Source: Phocaeicola plebeius (GTDB taxonomy: Bacteria; Bacteroidota; Bacteroidia; Bacteroidales; Bacteroidaceae). Taken from it: a stretch of DNA of 23,443 nt. Position 1 is the first letter of the stretch. Each line of letters starts with the position of its first letter. The notes under the pieces were generated by a model. It searched no databases. It saw only the letters and a list, made by a program, of their open reading frames with translations, and was not told the origin of the DNA. Location: the NCBI GenBank assembly GCA_004558305.1, contig SFDG01000036.1, forward strand, positions 1-23,443. The letters run 5' to 3'. Shown here in pieces: positions 5,869 to 12,968 of this stretch. The position numbers and the translations under genes were made by a program.

Positions 5869-6887
5869 TACTTACTGTTCTTCTTATAATACTTAATCAT
5901 TTTCGGAATCACTTCTTCTACGGTGCCGTTGATGACATAGTCGGCAATGGTGTTGATGGGGGCATTCTCATCGTTGTTGATGGAGATGATGATGCCTGCA
6001 TCCTGCATACCGGCGATGTGCTGGATCTGGCCGGAGATGCCACACGCGATGTAGAGCTTGGGGTGTACGGTGACACCGGTCTGGCCGATCTGACGGTCGT
6101 GGTCGGCAAAGCCGGCATCGACAGCAGCACGGCTGGCACCCACCTCGGCATGAAGTTCCTTGGCCAGTTCGAACAGCATGTTGAAGCCTTCGCGGCTGCC
6201 CATGCCATAGCCTCCGGCCACCACGATGGGTGCGCCCTTCAGGTTGTGCTTGGCCTTCTCCACATGGCGGTCGATGACCTTCACCACGTAGTCGGTTTCG
6301 GGGACGAACTTCGCCACGTCGTGGCGGATGACTTCGCCCTGGTAGTTCTCGTCGAGGATTTCCTTCTTCATCACACCTTCGCGGACAGTGGCCATCTGCG
6401 GACGGTGTTCGGGATTGACAATGGTGGCCACGATGTTGCCGCCGAAGGCGGGACGAATCTGGTAGAGGAGGTTCTCGTAGGTCTTGCCTGCCTTCTTGTC
6501 TTCATGGCTGCCGATTTCGAGCTGCGTGCAGTCGGCGGTGAGTCCGCTGGTGAGTGCCGACGAAACGCGCGGACCGAGGTCGCGGCCGATGACGGTGGCC
6601 CCCATCAGGCAAATCTGCGGCTGTTCTTGCTTGAACAGATTGACCAGAATGGACGTGTGAGGGAGGGATGTATAAGGAAAAAGCCCCGGAGCATCGAACA
6701 CGTGAACGCGGTCAACGCCATAGGGCAACACTTGTTTTTCTACGTCTGCAAGGTCGGAACCGGCACAGATGGCTTCCAGCTGGCATCCCAACTGGGCGGC
6801 GAGCTTCCGTCCCTTCGTCAACAGTTCGAGACTGACATCGGCAACCTGCTTGCCTTCCATCTCGCAATATACAAATACGTTGTTCAT
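5868..6887 (-). CDS. etfA: electron transfer flavoprotein alpha subunit
   Basis: The alpha subunit of the heterodimeric ETF, which binds FAD and shuttles electrons between the dehydrogenase and a reductase in the cytoplasm or at the membrane. The protein is 339 residues, normal for the family. The N-terminal ETF domain is followed by the C-terminal FAD domain with the signature GQTGVTVHPKLYIACGISGQ at about 268-287, then IQHIAGM. SRAAVDAGF just before it is also conserved. It is second in etfB-etfA-acd: 11 bp separate it from etfB, and its stop codon overlaps the dehydrogenase start as TAATG. No ferredoxin-like extension is present at the N terminus. Confidence 0.95.
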   Translation of the reverse strand: MNNVFVYCEMEGKQVADVSLELLTKGRKLAAQLGCQLEAICAGSDLADVEKQVLPYGVDRVHVFDAPGLFPYTSLPHTSILVNLFKQEQPQICLMGATVIGRDLGPRVSSALTSGLTADCTQLEIGSHEDKKAGKTYENLLYQIRPAFGGNIVATIVNPEHRPQMATVREGVMKKEILDENYQGEVIRHDVAKFVPETDYVVKVIDRHVEKAKHNLKGAPIVVAGGYGMGSREGFNMLFELAKELHAEVGASRAAVDAGFADHDRQIGQTGVTVHPKLYIACGISGQIQHIAGMQDAGIIISINNDENAPINTIADYVINGTVEEVIPKMIKYYKKNSK

Positions 6888-6898
6888 AGTCTTAAACT

Positions 6899-7786
6899 TT
6901 ATCCGATAGTGTGGTTAGCCAACAGTTCTACAATCAAATTCTCCACGTCTGCATCGCTGCCGGTGAGGGTCTTGCTTTCCTTGGCCTGGAAAATAATGTT
7001 CTCAATCTTCTTCACCTTTGTGGGCGAACCGGAGAGTCCGCACTGGCGGGTGTCGCCGTTCACGTCGGCCACACTCCATTCGGTGATGTTCAGGTAAGGA
7101 CGTTTTTCGTACAAGTCGGCATACGGCAGGGCTGCCCCGTCTTTGGTAAGGGCTGCCTTTTCCTGTCCGCCAAGGGCCCGCTTGTATTTCTGCACCAGCT
7201 TGGCATTGCGCGGACGGCAGGGAGCTGCGCTTCCGTTGACAGTGAGTACGATGGGCAGGGGTGCCTCAACGGTCTCCACACCGCCGTCGATGTGGCGCTT
7301 CACGCGGATGCGTCCGTCGGCTACCGACAGGATTTCCTCTACGTAAGTCACCTGGGTCAGCCCCAGCTTCTCGGCCACCTGAGGGCCTACCTGGGCCGTA
7401 TCGCCGTCGATGGCCTGGCGGCCGCCCACGATGATGTCGTATTCGCCGATCTTGCGAATGGCCGTTGCCAGCGCATACGAAGTGGCCAGCGTGTCGGCTC
7501 CGGCAAAGGCACGGTCGGTAAGCAGATAGCCGTTGTCCGCGCCCCGGTAAAGGCCTTCACGGATAATCTCTGCGGCACGTCCGGGGCCCATGGTGAGGAT
7601 GGTCACCGTAGAACCGGGATGAGCGTCTTTCAGGCGGAGTGCCTGCTCCAAGGCATTCAAGTCTTCCGGGTTAAAAATGGCCGGAAGTGCCGCACGGTTG
7701 ATGGTACCGTCGGCATTCATGGCATCTTTCCCCACACAGCGGGTGTCGGGAACCTGTTTTGCCAAAACTACAATTTTCAAACTCAT
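6899..7786 (-). CDS. etfB: electron transfer flavoprotein beta subunit
   Basis: The beta subunit of ETF, 295 residues, carrying the nucleotide-binding half of the complex. It opens MSLKIVVLAKQVPDTR as typical. NPEDLNALEQALRLKD, then TMGPGRAAEIIREGLYRGAD, and AGADTLATSYALATAIRK are family motifs. GGRQAIDGDTAQVGPQVAEK resembles the motif of ETFs that bind NAD and, in some families, carry out flavin-based electron bifurcation; this assignment is inference from sequence alone. It is the first gene of the etf operon. Upstream lie about 60 bp of AT-rich leader and a 12-bp hairpin ending the purA transcript, and no clear TAnnTTTG promoter was recognised. Confidence 0.95.
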   Translation of the reverse strand: MSLKIVVLAKQVPDTRCVGKDAMNADGTINRAALPAIFNPEDLNALEQALRLKDAHPGSTVTILTMGPGRAAEIIREGLYRGADNGYLLTDRAFAGADTLATSYALATAIRKIGEYDIIVGGRQAIDGDTAQVGPQVAEKLGLTQVTYVEEILSVADGRIRVKRHIDGGVETVEAPLPIVLTVNGSAAPCRPRNAKLVQKYKRALGGQEKAALTKDGAALPYADLYEKRPYLNITEWSVADVNGDTRQCGLSGSPTKVKKIENIIFQAKESKTLTGSDADVENLIVELLANHTIG

Positions 7787-7846
7787 TAGATTTTCTATTT
7801 GGTATTAGTATTCTCTATAAGGAAAGGACTTATAAGTAAGATGAAG

Positions 7847-7877
7847 GGAGATAGCGGGTTTTCCTCCCGCTATCTCC
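7847..7877 (-). terminator. 12-bp hairpin between purA and etfB
   Basis: Perfect arms GGAGATAGCGGG (7847-7858) and CCCGCTATCTCC (7866-7877) enclose a 7-nt loop, 29 bp past the purA stop codon. On the minus strand the stem is followed by CTTCATCTTACTT, a weak T-rich tail. It most likely ends the fur-purA transcript. Confidence 0.55.
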
Positions 7878-7906
7878 TTTCCTTGTTTCTTCTATCTGTT
7901 CCTGCA

Positions 7907-9175
7907 TCAGTCCACGTAGCGTTCGATGGTCTGTGCCCGGTCGGGCCCTACCGACACGATCTTGATGGGTGTTTCCAGCTGCTCTTCGAGGAAGGAAATG
8001 TAGGCGTTGAACTCCTCGGGGAACTCGTCTTCGCTGGTCACTCCCGTCATGTCGGTCTTCCATCCGGGCAGCTCGGCATAGACGGGCTCTACGCCCTCGG
8101 TGATGTCGAAGGGGAAATAGTCGATTTCTTCGCCGTTCACCTTGTAGGCCACGCAGGCCTTGATGGTGTCGAAGCCGTCGAGCACGTCGCTCTTCATCAG
8201 GATGAGCTGGGTGACGCCGTTCAGCATGATGGCATAGCGCAGGGCCACCAGGTCTACCCATCCGCAGCGGCGTTCGCGGCCCGTCACGGCACCGTATTCA
8301 TGCCCCAGGTCGCGGAGGGTCTTTCCGGTCTCGTCGAACAGTTCGGTGGGGAACGGTCCGGCACCGACGCGGGTGCAATAGGCTTTCATGATGCCGTAGA
8401 CCTCGCCGATCTTGTTGGGACCCAGGCCCAGGCCCGAGCAGGCACCGGCGCAGATGGTATTGGAAGAGGTGACGAAAGGATAGGAACCGAAATCGACATC
8501 GAGGAGGGTGCCCTGTGCGCCTTCGCAGAGTACGCTCTTGCCGGCCTTGAGGAGGCGGTTGATTTCGTGTTCGCTGTCCACCAGCTGGAACTGGCGGAGG
8601 TAGTCGATGCCCTCCAGCCACTGCCGCTCCGTCTCGGTGATGTCGTATTCGTAGTTCAGGCTCTTGAGGATCTGCTCATGACGGGCCTTGGCAGCTGCGT
8701 ATTTCTCCTCGAAATTGTGGAGGATGTCGCCCACGCGCAGGCCGTTGCGGCTCACCTTATCGGTATAGGTGGGACCGATACCCTTGCCGGTGGTGCCTAC
8801 CTTGGCATCGCCCTTGGCCGCTTCGTAGGCAGCATCGAGCACCCGGTGGGTGGGCAGGATGAGATGGGCCTTCTTCGAGATGTGGAGACGCTCCTTCAGG
8901 GGATGGCCGGAGGCTTCGAGCGCTTCGGCTTCGGCCTTGAACAGAGAAGGGTCGAGCACCACGCCGTTGCCGATGATGTTCACCTTGTCGCCCTGGAAAA
9001 TTCCGGACGGTATGGAACGGAGCACATATTTCTGTCCTTCGAATTCGAGGGTATGCCCCGCATTGGGACCTCCCTGGAAACGGGCAACGACATCGTAGCG
9101 AGGAGTGAGCACGTCGACTACTTTCCCCTTGCCTTCATCGCCCCATTGTAAACCTAACAAGACATCTACTTTCAT
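7907..9175 (-). CDS. purA: adenylosuccinate synthetase
   Basis: Catalyses GTP-dependent condensation of IMP with aspartate to adenylosuccinate, the first committed step to AMP, in the cytoplasm. At 422 residues it is a normal full-length enzyme. The N-terminal LGLQWGDEGKGK holds Asp13, and GGPNAGHT holds His41, matching the catalytic pair numbering known for the E. coli enzyme. GKGIGPTYTDK, VLCEGAQGTLLDVDFGSYPF and VTGRERRCGWVDL are further family signatures. It lies 35 bp downstream of the Fur-family gene on the same strand, probably in one transcript. A 12-bp hairpin follows its stop codon. Confidence 0.97.
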   Translation of the reverse strand: MKVDVLLGLQWGDEGKGKVVDVLTPRYDVVARFQGGPNAGHTLEFEGQKYVLRSIPSGIFQGDKVNIIGNGVVLDPSLFKAEAEALEASGHPLKERLHISKKAHLILPTHRVLDAAYEAAKGDAKVGTTGKGIGPTYTDKVSRNGLRVGDILHNFEEKYAAAKARHEQILKSLNYEYDITETERQWLEGIDYLRQFQLVDSEHEINRLLKAGKSVLCEGAQGTLLDVDFGSYPFVTSSNTICAGACSGLGLGPNKIGEVYGIMKAYCTRVGAGPFPTELFDETGKTLRDLGHEYGAVTGRERRCGWVDLVALRYAIMLNGVTQLILMKSDVLDGFDTIKACVAYKVNGEEIDYFPFDITEGVEPVYAELPGWKTDMTGVTSEDEFPEEFNAYISFLEEQLETPIKIVSVGPDRAQTIERYVD

Positions 9176-9210
9176 GATTCTTAGTTTTATGGATGTTTAT
9201 TAATTGAATT

Positions 9211-9672
9211 TCAATGCGTTTTCTTCCGACGAGCCATGACGCAGCGGCTGCAGAGGCCGTAGACATAGAGCGAATAATGCGACATGGAGAAGGCCTTGAG
9301 CTGGCTGCCGGCAATGGCTTCCTTGATCGAATCGTCCTCGAACTCGGTGACCTTGCCGCACGATGTGCAGATCATGTGATGGTGGGTGCCGTTGTGGTAG
9401 GCTCGTTCGTATTGGGATGAATTGCCGAACTGGTGCTTGATGACCAGGCCGGCATCAATGAGCAGGACTATGGTATTGTAGAGGGTGGCACGGCTGACGC
9501 GGAACTTCTCCTTCTCGGCCATGCGCCTGTAAAGCCCGTCAATATCAAAATGGCCCGTCAGGGAATAGATGGCGTCGAGTATCGCAAAGCGTTCAGGCGT
9601 CTTGCGATGTCCGTTTTTCTGCAGGTACTCGGTGAGGATCTGCTTGACCGTATGTCGTACATTTTCTTCCAT
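9211..9672 (-). CDS. Fur/PerR-family transcriptional regulator
   Basis: A 153-residue metal-dependent repressor. The N-terminal winged helix runs to about residue 85, with the recognition helix near FRVSRATLYNTIVLL (57-71). The C-terminal dimerisation domain has the metal-binding cluster HHHMICTSCGK. Cys102/Cys105 and Cys141/Cys144 (CSRC) form the structural zinc site typical of Fur, PerR and Zur. Whether it senses iron, peroxide or zinc cannot be told from sequence alone. It starts 34 bp downstream of a clear TAnnTTTG promoter and is followed by purA after 35 bp. This means purine synthesis may share its transcript, an arrangement whose purpose is unknown. Confidence 0.9.
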   Translation of the reverse strand: MEENVRHTVKQILTEYLQKNGHRKTPERFAILDAIYSLTGHFDIDGLYRRMAEKEKFRVSRATLYNTIVLLIDAGLVIKHQFGNSSQYERAYHNGTHHHMICTSCGKVTEFEDDSIKEAIAGSQLKAFSMSHYSLYVYGLCSRCVMARRKKTH

Positions 9673-9697
9673 AAGGGGCGTTTTTCAGTTCAGCGTT

Positions 9698-9705
9698 CAA
9701 AGATA
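9698..9705 (-). promoter_or_regulatory. promoter of the fur-purA transcript
   Basis: The minus strand reads TATCTTTG, a perfect TAnnTTTG, 25 bp upstream of the Fur-family start codon. A TTTG lies about 17 bp further upstream, close to the expected -33 spacing. No obvious Fur-box palindrome overlaps it. Confidence 0.55.
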
Positions 9706-9781
9706 GGCTTTTTCTGTCAAACCAAAAAAGAAAATACGTTTTTTTACACTCTGCAGACAAGAAGCCGCCCGCCGCTGCCGC

Positions 9782-10375
9782 TCATTCTGGAAGGCCCGGG
9801 GCGGACGGGCAGGCCTCGGCGTACTTCTGCAAGGCGACGGCAGCCGCACGCTGCACAGACGGCAGGCTGGAGTCGGCAGCAGCCGCACGGGCCTGGTCGA
9901 GGAACTCGGCCGCCCCGCGTTCGTTGAGCGGACGGCCCTGCATCAGCAGACGGGCCATGAGCAGGAAGCCGCAGAGCTGGAAATACTCGCGCTCGTCGGC
10001 CATCCAGCGGAAGACCACCTGGGGGGCATAGGGCAGGTGCTGGAAGAGGTTCATCACCGTGTACTGGGCCAGCTCGGGATAGTGCATGTCCTCAATCCAG
10101 ATGTCGGCCAGCTCGGGACAGAACGAATCGATGGGCTGCAGCAGTCCGGCCAGAATCTTGCACTCGCGGATGTTCTCTTTCCAGAGGGCCTGGGCCAGCT
10201 TGTGGTCTTTCGGGAAGTCGGCGGCAATCTCCCGGATGCGGGGGTACTCGATGCCGAAGTTCAGCTTATAGTCGAGGCCCTTCTCGCGCATGCTTTGCGA
10301 GACGGGGCCGTTCATGAACAAGCGGAAGCGGGCCTTGATGGCCCGGAGGGTTTCGTGGGTATCGTCTGTCATCAT
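9782..10375 (-). CDS. AlkD-like DNA alkylation repair / HEAT-repeat protein
   Basis: A 197-residue all-helical protein resembling the DNA alkylation repair family (AlkD, PF08713), which excises N3- and N7-alkylated bases by wrapping DNA with HEAT repeats. Family-like parts are the N-terminal segment RAIKARFRLFMNGPVSQSMR, the LAQALWKENIRECKILAGLL helix pair, and IWIEDMHYPELAQYTVMNLF. The last has the Trp/Asp spacing seen around AlkD's DNA-facing groove. A longer frame runs back to 10573 but overlaps the peptidase gene out of frame; MMTDDTHETL at 10375 is the sensible start, 19 bp after the peptidase stop codon. It is third in the AraC-type regulator, peptidase, AlkD-like order. Lesion specificity is not known, and catalytic activity is inferred only. 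Confidence 0.65.
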   Translation of the reverse strand: MMTDDTHETLRAIKARFRLFMNGPVSQSMREKGLDYKLNFGIEYPRIREIAADFPKDHKLAQALWKENIRECKILAGLLQPIDSFCPELADIWIEDMHYPELAQYTVMNLFQHLPYAPQVVFRWMADEREYFQLCGFLLMARLLMQGRPLNERGAAEFLDQARAAAADSSLPSVQRAAAVALQKYAEACPSAPGLPE

Positions 10376-10394
10376 CACTGCAGATAGTTGAGGT

Positions 10395-12335
10395 TTAAAG
10401 TGCGGAATAGTCGCGGCTGTAGCGGAGCATCTGGTCGGCAAACGGTTCGCCGTAGCAGAGGCGGACATCGACCAGCTGACGGCCATCGTCGTAGACCGGT
10501 TCGTAGCGGGGATTGACGAAGCCTTTGTAGGGGGCCAGGTGCAGGGCGCGGTAACGCTCGAGCACTTCGGCATGGAGGCAGGGGTCGACCTTTACGCCAT
10601 AGTCTTCCACCAGACGGCGGGCGGCCTCGTAGTCGCCTTCGCTCTTGATGCGCTGCACCTCGGCCAGCAGGCGGCCGAAGAGTTTCCGCAAGCCGGGATA
10701 GTCGTGGATGCGGACATAGGTGTTTCCATCGCGGCGGGCCAGCTCGACGATGTTCTCCTCGCGGCCCTGCTCCAGGGCCCAGCGGGCAATGAGCTGGCGG
10801 TTGCGCATGTGGGCTTCCTCGATGTGGCAGCCCGGCTGGATGCGGACGAGTTGGGTCATCAGTCCGTTCATCATGTACGTATAATAGGCGGCCTTGTAGG
10901 CTTCTCCGTCGGGAGTCAGTCCCAACGCCACCAGTTTTTCATCGGGCAGGTAGTAGAGCCCGAAAAGGTCGGCACGGGCTTCCTCGATGGTGGCTCCATA
11001 GGCCTTCAGCGCATCGGGGTCCACACCCGGCAGCAGCTGTCCGGAGCCGTGGCCCAGGCATTCGTGCAAGTCGGTATGCAGGTCGTCGGTAATGTCGGCG
11101 TAGCGGTCGATGCGGTCGAGTTCGTCGGGGTTGTCGATGAATGCCTCGCGGAATCCGCTGCCCTTCGCCGCCCGGTTGTAGGCCGCCGTCAGATTACCGA
11201 TGGTGACCGACTTTGAGCCATGGACACTGCGGATCCAGTTCGAATTGGGGAGGTTGATGCCGATGGCCGTCGACGGATAGAGGTCGCCGCCGAGAATGGC
11301 CGCCGTAATGACCTTGGCCGACACGCCCTTGACGTGGGGTTTCTTGAAACGGCTGTCCACGGGGGAATGGTCTTCGAACCACTGGGCATGGCGGCTGATG
11401 GTTTCGGTGCGGCGGGTGGCCGCTTCATCCTTAAAATTGACAATCGACTCCCAGCTGGCCTTCAGGCCCAGCGGGTCGCCGTAGGTCTCGATGAAGCCGT
11501 TCACGAAGTCCACCTTCGAGGCGGTATCTTTCAGCCATGCAATGGAATAGGCATCGAACACGTGCAGGTCGCCGGTGCGGTAGAAGTCCACCAGCAGGCG
11601 GATGACCCTGCGCTGTTCGTCGCTCTCGGCGACGGTTTCGGCCTTTTCCAGCCAGTAAACAATCTTTTCAAGTGCGGCACTGTACATGCCGCCGATTTTC
11701 CAGACCTGCTCCTTCACGATGCCGTCTTCCTTGACCAGCCGGCTGTTCAGGCCGTACATGGGAGGTTCGTCGGCACTGCCGGCCGCTTTCTGGGCGGCAT
11801 AGAAGGTTTCGGCCTCCTGCTGGCTCACGCCGAAGTAATAGTTGGCGGCAGAAGTGAGCACCAGGTCGGCTCCGTCTTCCTGATTGACGCGTTTGGGCAG
11901 GAGGTCCGGAACGAAGATAAAGGGGAAAAGCCGCCGGCACAGGTCGTCGGGCGTTTCTCCGCCTTCGAGGGGCAGATGGTCTGCAGGTACTGCCTCCACA
12001 CACCGGCGCAAATAGTCGGAGGTGAATCCCGGCAAGAACTTGTCGGAAGAATAATGATGATGGATTCCGTTGGAGAACCAGACCCGCTTGAGATAGACTT
12101 CCAGGGCCTGGAAATCGGGGGTCGTCCGGTCGATGGCTGCATAGACATATACACTTTCCAGCAGGCGGCGGACCGGCAGGTTGCTGGAGCCGTTCTGGTC
12201 GAAAAGGATGTCTCTGCCCCACAAGGCCGCCTCCGACAGGTAATAGACCAGCTGCTTCTGCCGCAAGGAAAGCTCCTCGAATCCAGGCACCGAATAGCTC
12301 AGCACCTGGATGTCGGCAAACCGGTCGACCGACAT
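10395..12335 (-). CDS. dipeptidyl peptidase III (M49 metallopeptidase)
   Basis: A zinc peptidase removing dipeptides from the N terminus of short peptides. The zinc motif is HECLGH at about 424-429, the form described for the Bacteroides thetaiotaomicron enzyme rather than HELLGH of eukaryotes. It is followed by GSGQLLPG and by TIEEARADLFGLYYLP, whose glutamates (about 451-452) supply the third zinc ligand and a nearby conserved residue. At 646 residues it is slightly shorter than the roughly 680-730-residue eukaryotic enzymes. No signal peptide is visible, so it is likely cytoplasmic. The chosen ATG at 12335 overlaps the regulator's TAA as TAATG and has GGAGAAGAAG just upstream. An alternative start five codons earlier (12350) lies inside the regulator gene. 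It is co-transcribed with the AraC-type regulator and probably the AlkD-like gene. Confidence 0.93.
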   Translation of the reverse strand: MSVDRFADIQVLSYSVPGFEELSLRQKQLVYYLSEAALWGRDILFDQNGSSNLPVRRLLESVYVYAAIDRTTPDFQALEVYLKRVWFSNGIHHHYSSDKFLPGFTSDYLRRCVEAVPADHLPLEGGETPDDLCRRLFPFIFVPDLLPKRVNQEDGADLVLTSAANYYFGVSQQEAETFYAAQKAAGSADEPPMYGLNSRLVKEDGIVKEQVWKIGGMYSAALEKIVYWLEKAETVAESDEQRRVIRLLVDFYRTGDLHVFDAYSIAWLKDTASKVDFVNGFIETYGDPLGLKASWESIVNFKDEAATRRTETISRHAQWFEDHSPVDSRFKKPHVKGVSAKVITAAILGGDLYPSTAIGINLPNSNWIRSVHGSKSVTIGNLTAAYNRAAKGSGFREAFIDNPDELDRIDRYADITDDLHTDLHECLGHGSGQLLPGVDPDALKAYGATIEEARADLFGLYYLPDEKLVALGLTPDGEAYKAAYYTYMMNGLMTQLVRIQPGCHIEEAHMRNRQLIARWALEQGREENIVELARRDGNTYVRIHDYPGLRKLFGRLLAEVQRIKSEGDYEAARRLVEDYGVKVDPCLHAEVLERYRALHLAPYKGFVNPRYEPVYDDGRQLVDVRLCYGEPFADQMLRYSRDYSAL

Positions 12336-12799
12336 TACTTCTTCTCCCATTTCTGTTTGCGGAAACCTGCAGGCGTGGAGCCTACGTATTTATAGAAAGC
12401 GGCATAGAAGGACTGACGGTTGGAAAATCCCACCATGGCACTGATTTCCTCGATGGTCTTTTCGGCATACCGTTTGTCGGTCAGCAAATGCAATGCGTCT
12501 TTGATGCGGTATTCGTTGAGAAGGCAAGAATAGTTCATTCCGAACCGTGAATTGATGACAGCCGACAAATACCGGGTATTGGTCTTCAAGTCTTTTGCCA
12601 GGTCCTTGGCGGAGTAGTTCGGGTCCTTGTACTTCTTGCCGACAACGATAATACTCAAAATCTTGTCATAGAGGTCATCCGCCAGTTCCGCCCGGATCAT
12701 GTCGCGGTATGGCGCACTCTTAATCTTCTTCTCCCGAAGATTGTACGGTAATTTGGTAGGCTTCTCATCAGAAGCCGTTGATTTCTCGATTTCTCTCAT
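12335..12799 (-). CDS. AraC-family helix-turn-helix regulator
   Basis: A 154-residue DNA-binding protein with a C-terminal AraC-type double helix-turn-helix. The first HTH lies in YSAKDLAKDLKTNTRYLSAV. The second lies in TIEEISAMVGFSNRQSFYAA followed by FYKYVGSTPAGFRK, the usual AraC signature. The N-terminal 45 residues are basic and probably disordered, and there is no ligand-binding, receiver or membrane domain. This makes it a stand-alone AraC domain protein. Its TAA overlaps the start of the peptidase gene (TAATG), so it may regulate its own operon. The divergent neighbour is recQ, 169 bp away. Confidence 0.88.
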   Translation of the reverse strand: MREIEKSTASDEKPTKLPYNLREKKIKSAPYRDMIRAELADDLYDKILSIIVVGKKYKDPNYSAKDLAKDLKTNTRYLSAVINSRFGMNYSCLLNEYRIKDALHLLTDKRYAEKTIEEISAMVGFSNRQSFYAAFYKYVGSTPAGFRKQKWEKK

Positions 12800-12825
12800 C
12801 TGTTCCCTGTTTTATGTGGTTCTAA

Positions 12826-12854
12826 TCTGTAATCACAATCTACAGACAAATTTA
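12826..12854 (-). promoter_or_regulatory. promoter -7 and TCTGTA/TACAGA dyad before the AraC-type gene
   Basis: The minus strand has TAAATTTG (12854 to 12847), a TAnnTTTG match, 47 bp upstream of the start codon. Immediately downstream, TCTGTA (12826-12831) and TACAGA (12841-12846) form a 6-bp inverted repeat over the expected transcription start. It could be an operator, possibly for autoregulation. Confidence 0.35.
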
Positions 12855-12938
12855 GGAAGAATATTTCGGATAGCATCCATCATTACTCATCATTTTACTT
12901 AATATTTATAAAAAAGGGTCTTTTCCGTGCATTTTCAC

Positions 12939-12946
12939 TATCTTTG
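12939..12946 (+). promoter_or_regulatory. -7 element of the recQ promoter
   Basis: TATCTTTG on the plus strand is a perfect TAnnTTTG, 22 bp upstream of the ATG at 12969. A -33 TTTG at normal spacing is not clear. Its position inside any longer upstream reading frame argues for the ATG at 12969 as the recQ start. Confidence 0.5.
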
Positions 12947-12968
12947 CGGACCTAAAACGACACTGCCC

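Noticed and set aside
4108..5889. Long plus-strand open frame (593 codons) opposite the acyl-CoA dehydrogenase gene
   Set aside because: It mirrors the minus-strand gene codon for codon, with Gly/Val/Leu-rich low-information sequence and no recognisable domain. The minus-strand product is a clear flavoenzyme.
4162..7786. Butyrate synthesis cluster
   Set aside because: Only ETF and a dehydrogenase are present; there is no thiolase, hydroxybutyryl-CoA dehydrogenase, crotonase or butyrate kinase/transferase gene.
5862..9151. Long plus-strand open frames opposite etfA, etfB and purA
   Set aside because: They are antisense shadows of well-conserved genes. They arise from codon bias in GC-rich genes and show no family motifs or promoters.
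12927..12968. Upstream start of RecQ at 12927
   Set aside because: A TATCTTTG promoter element lies inside this stretch, and RecQ homology begins at MIFKTLKSYFG.
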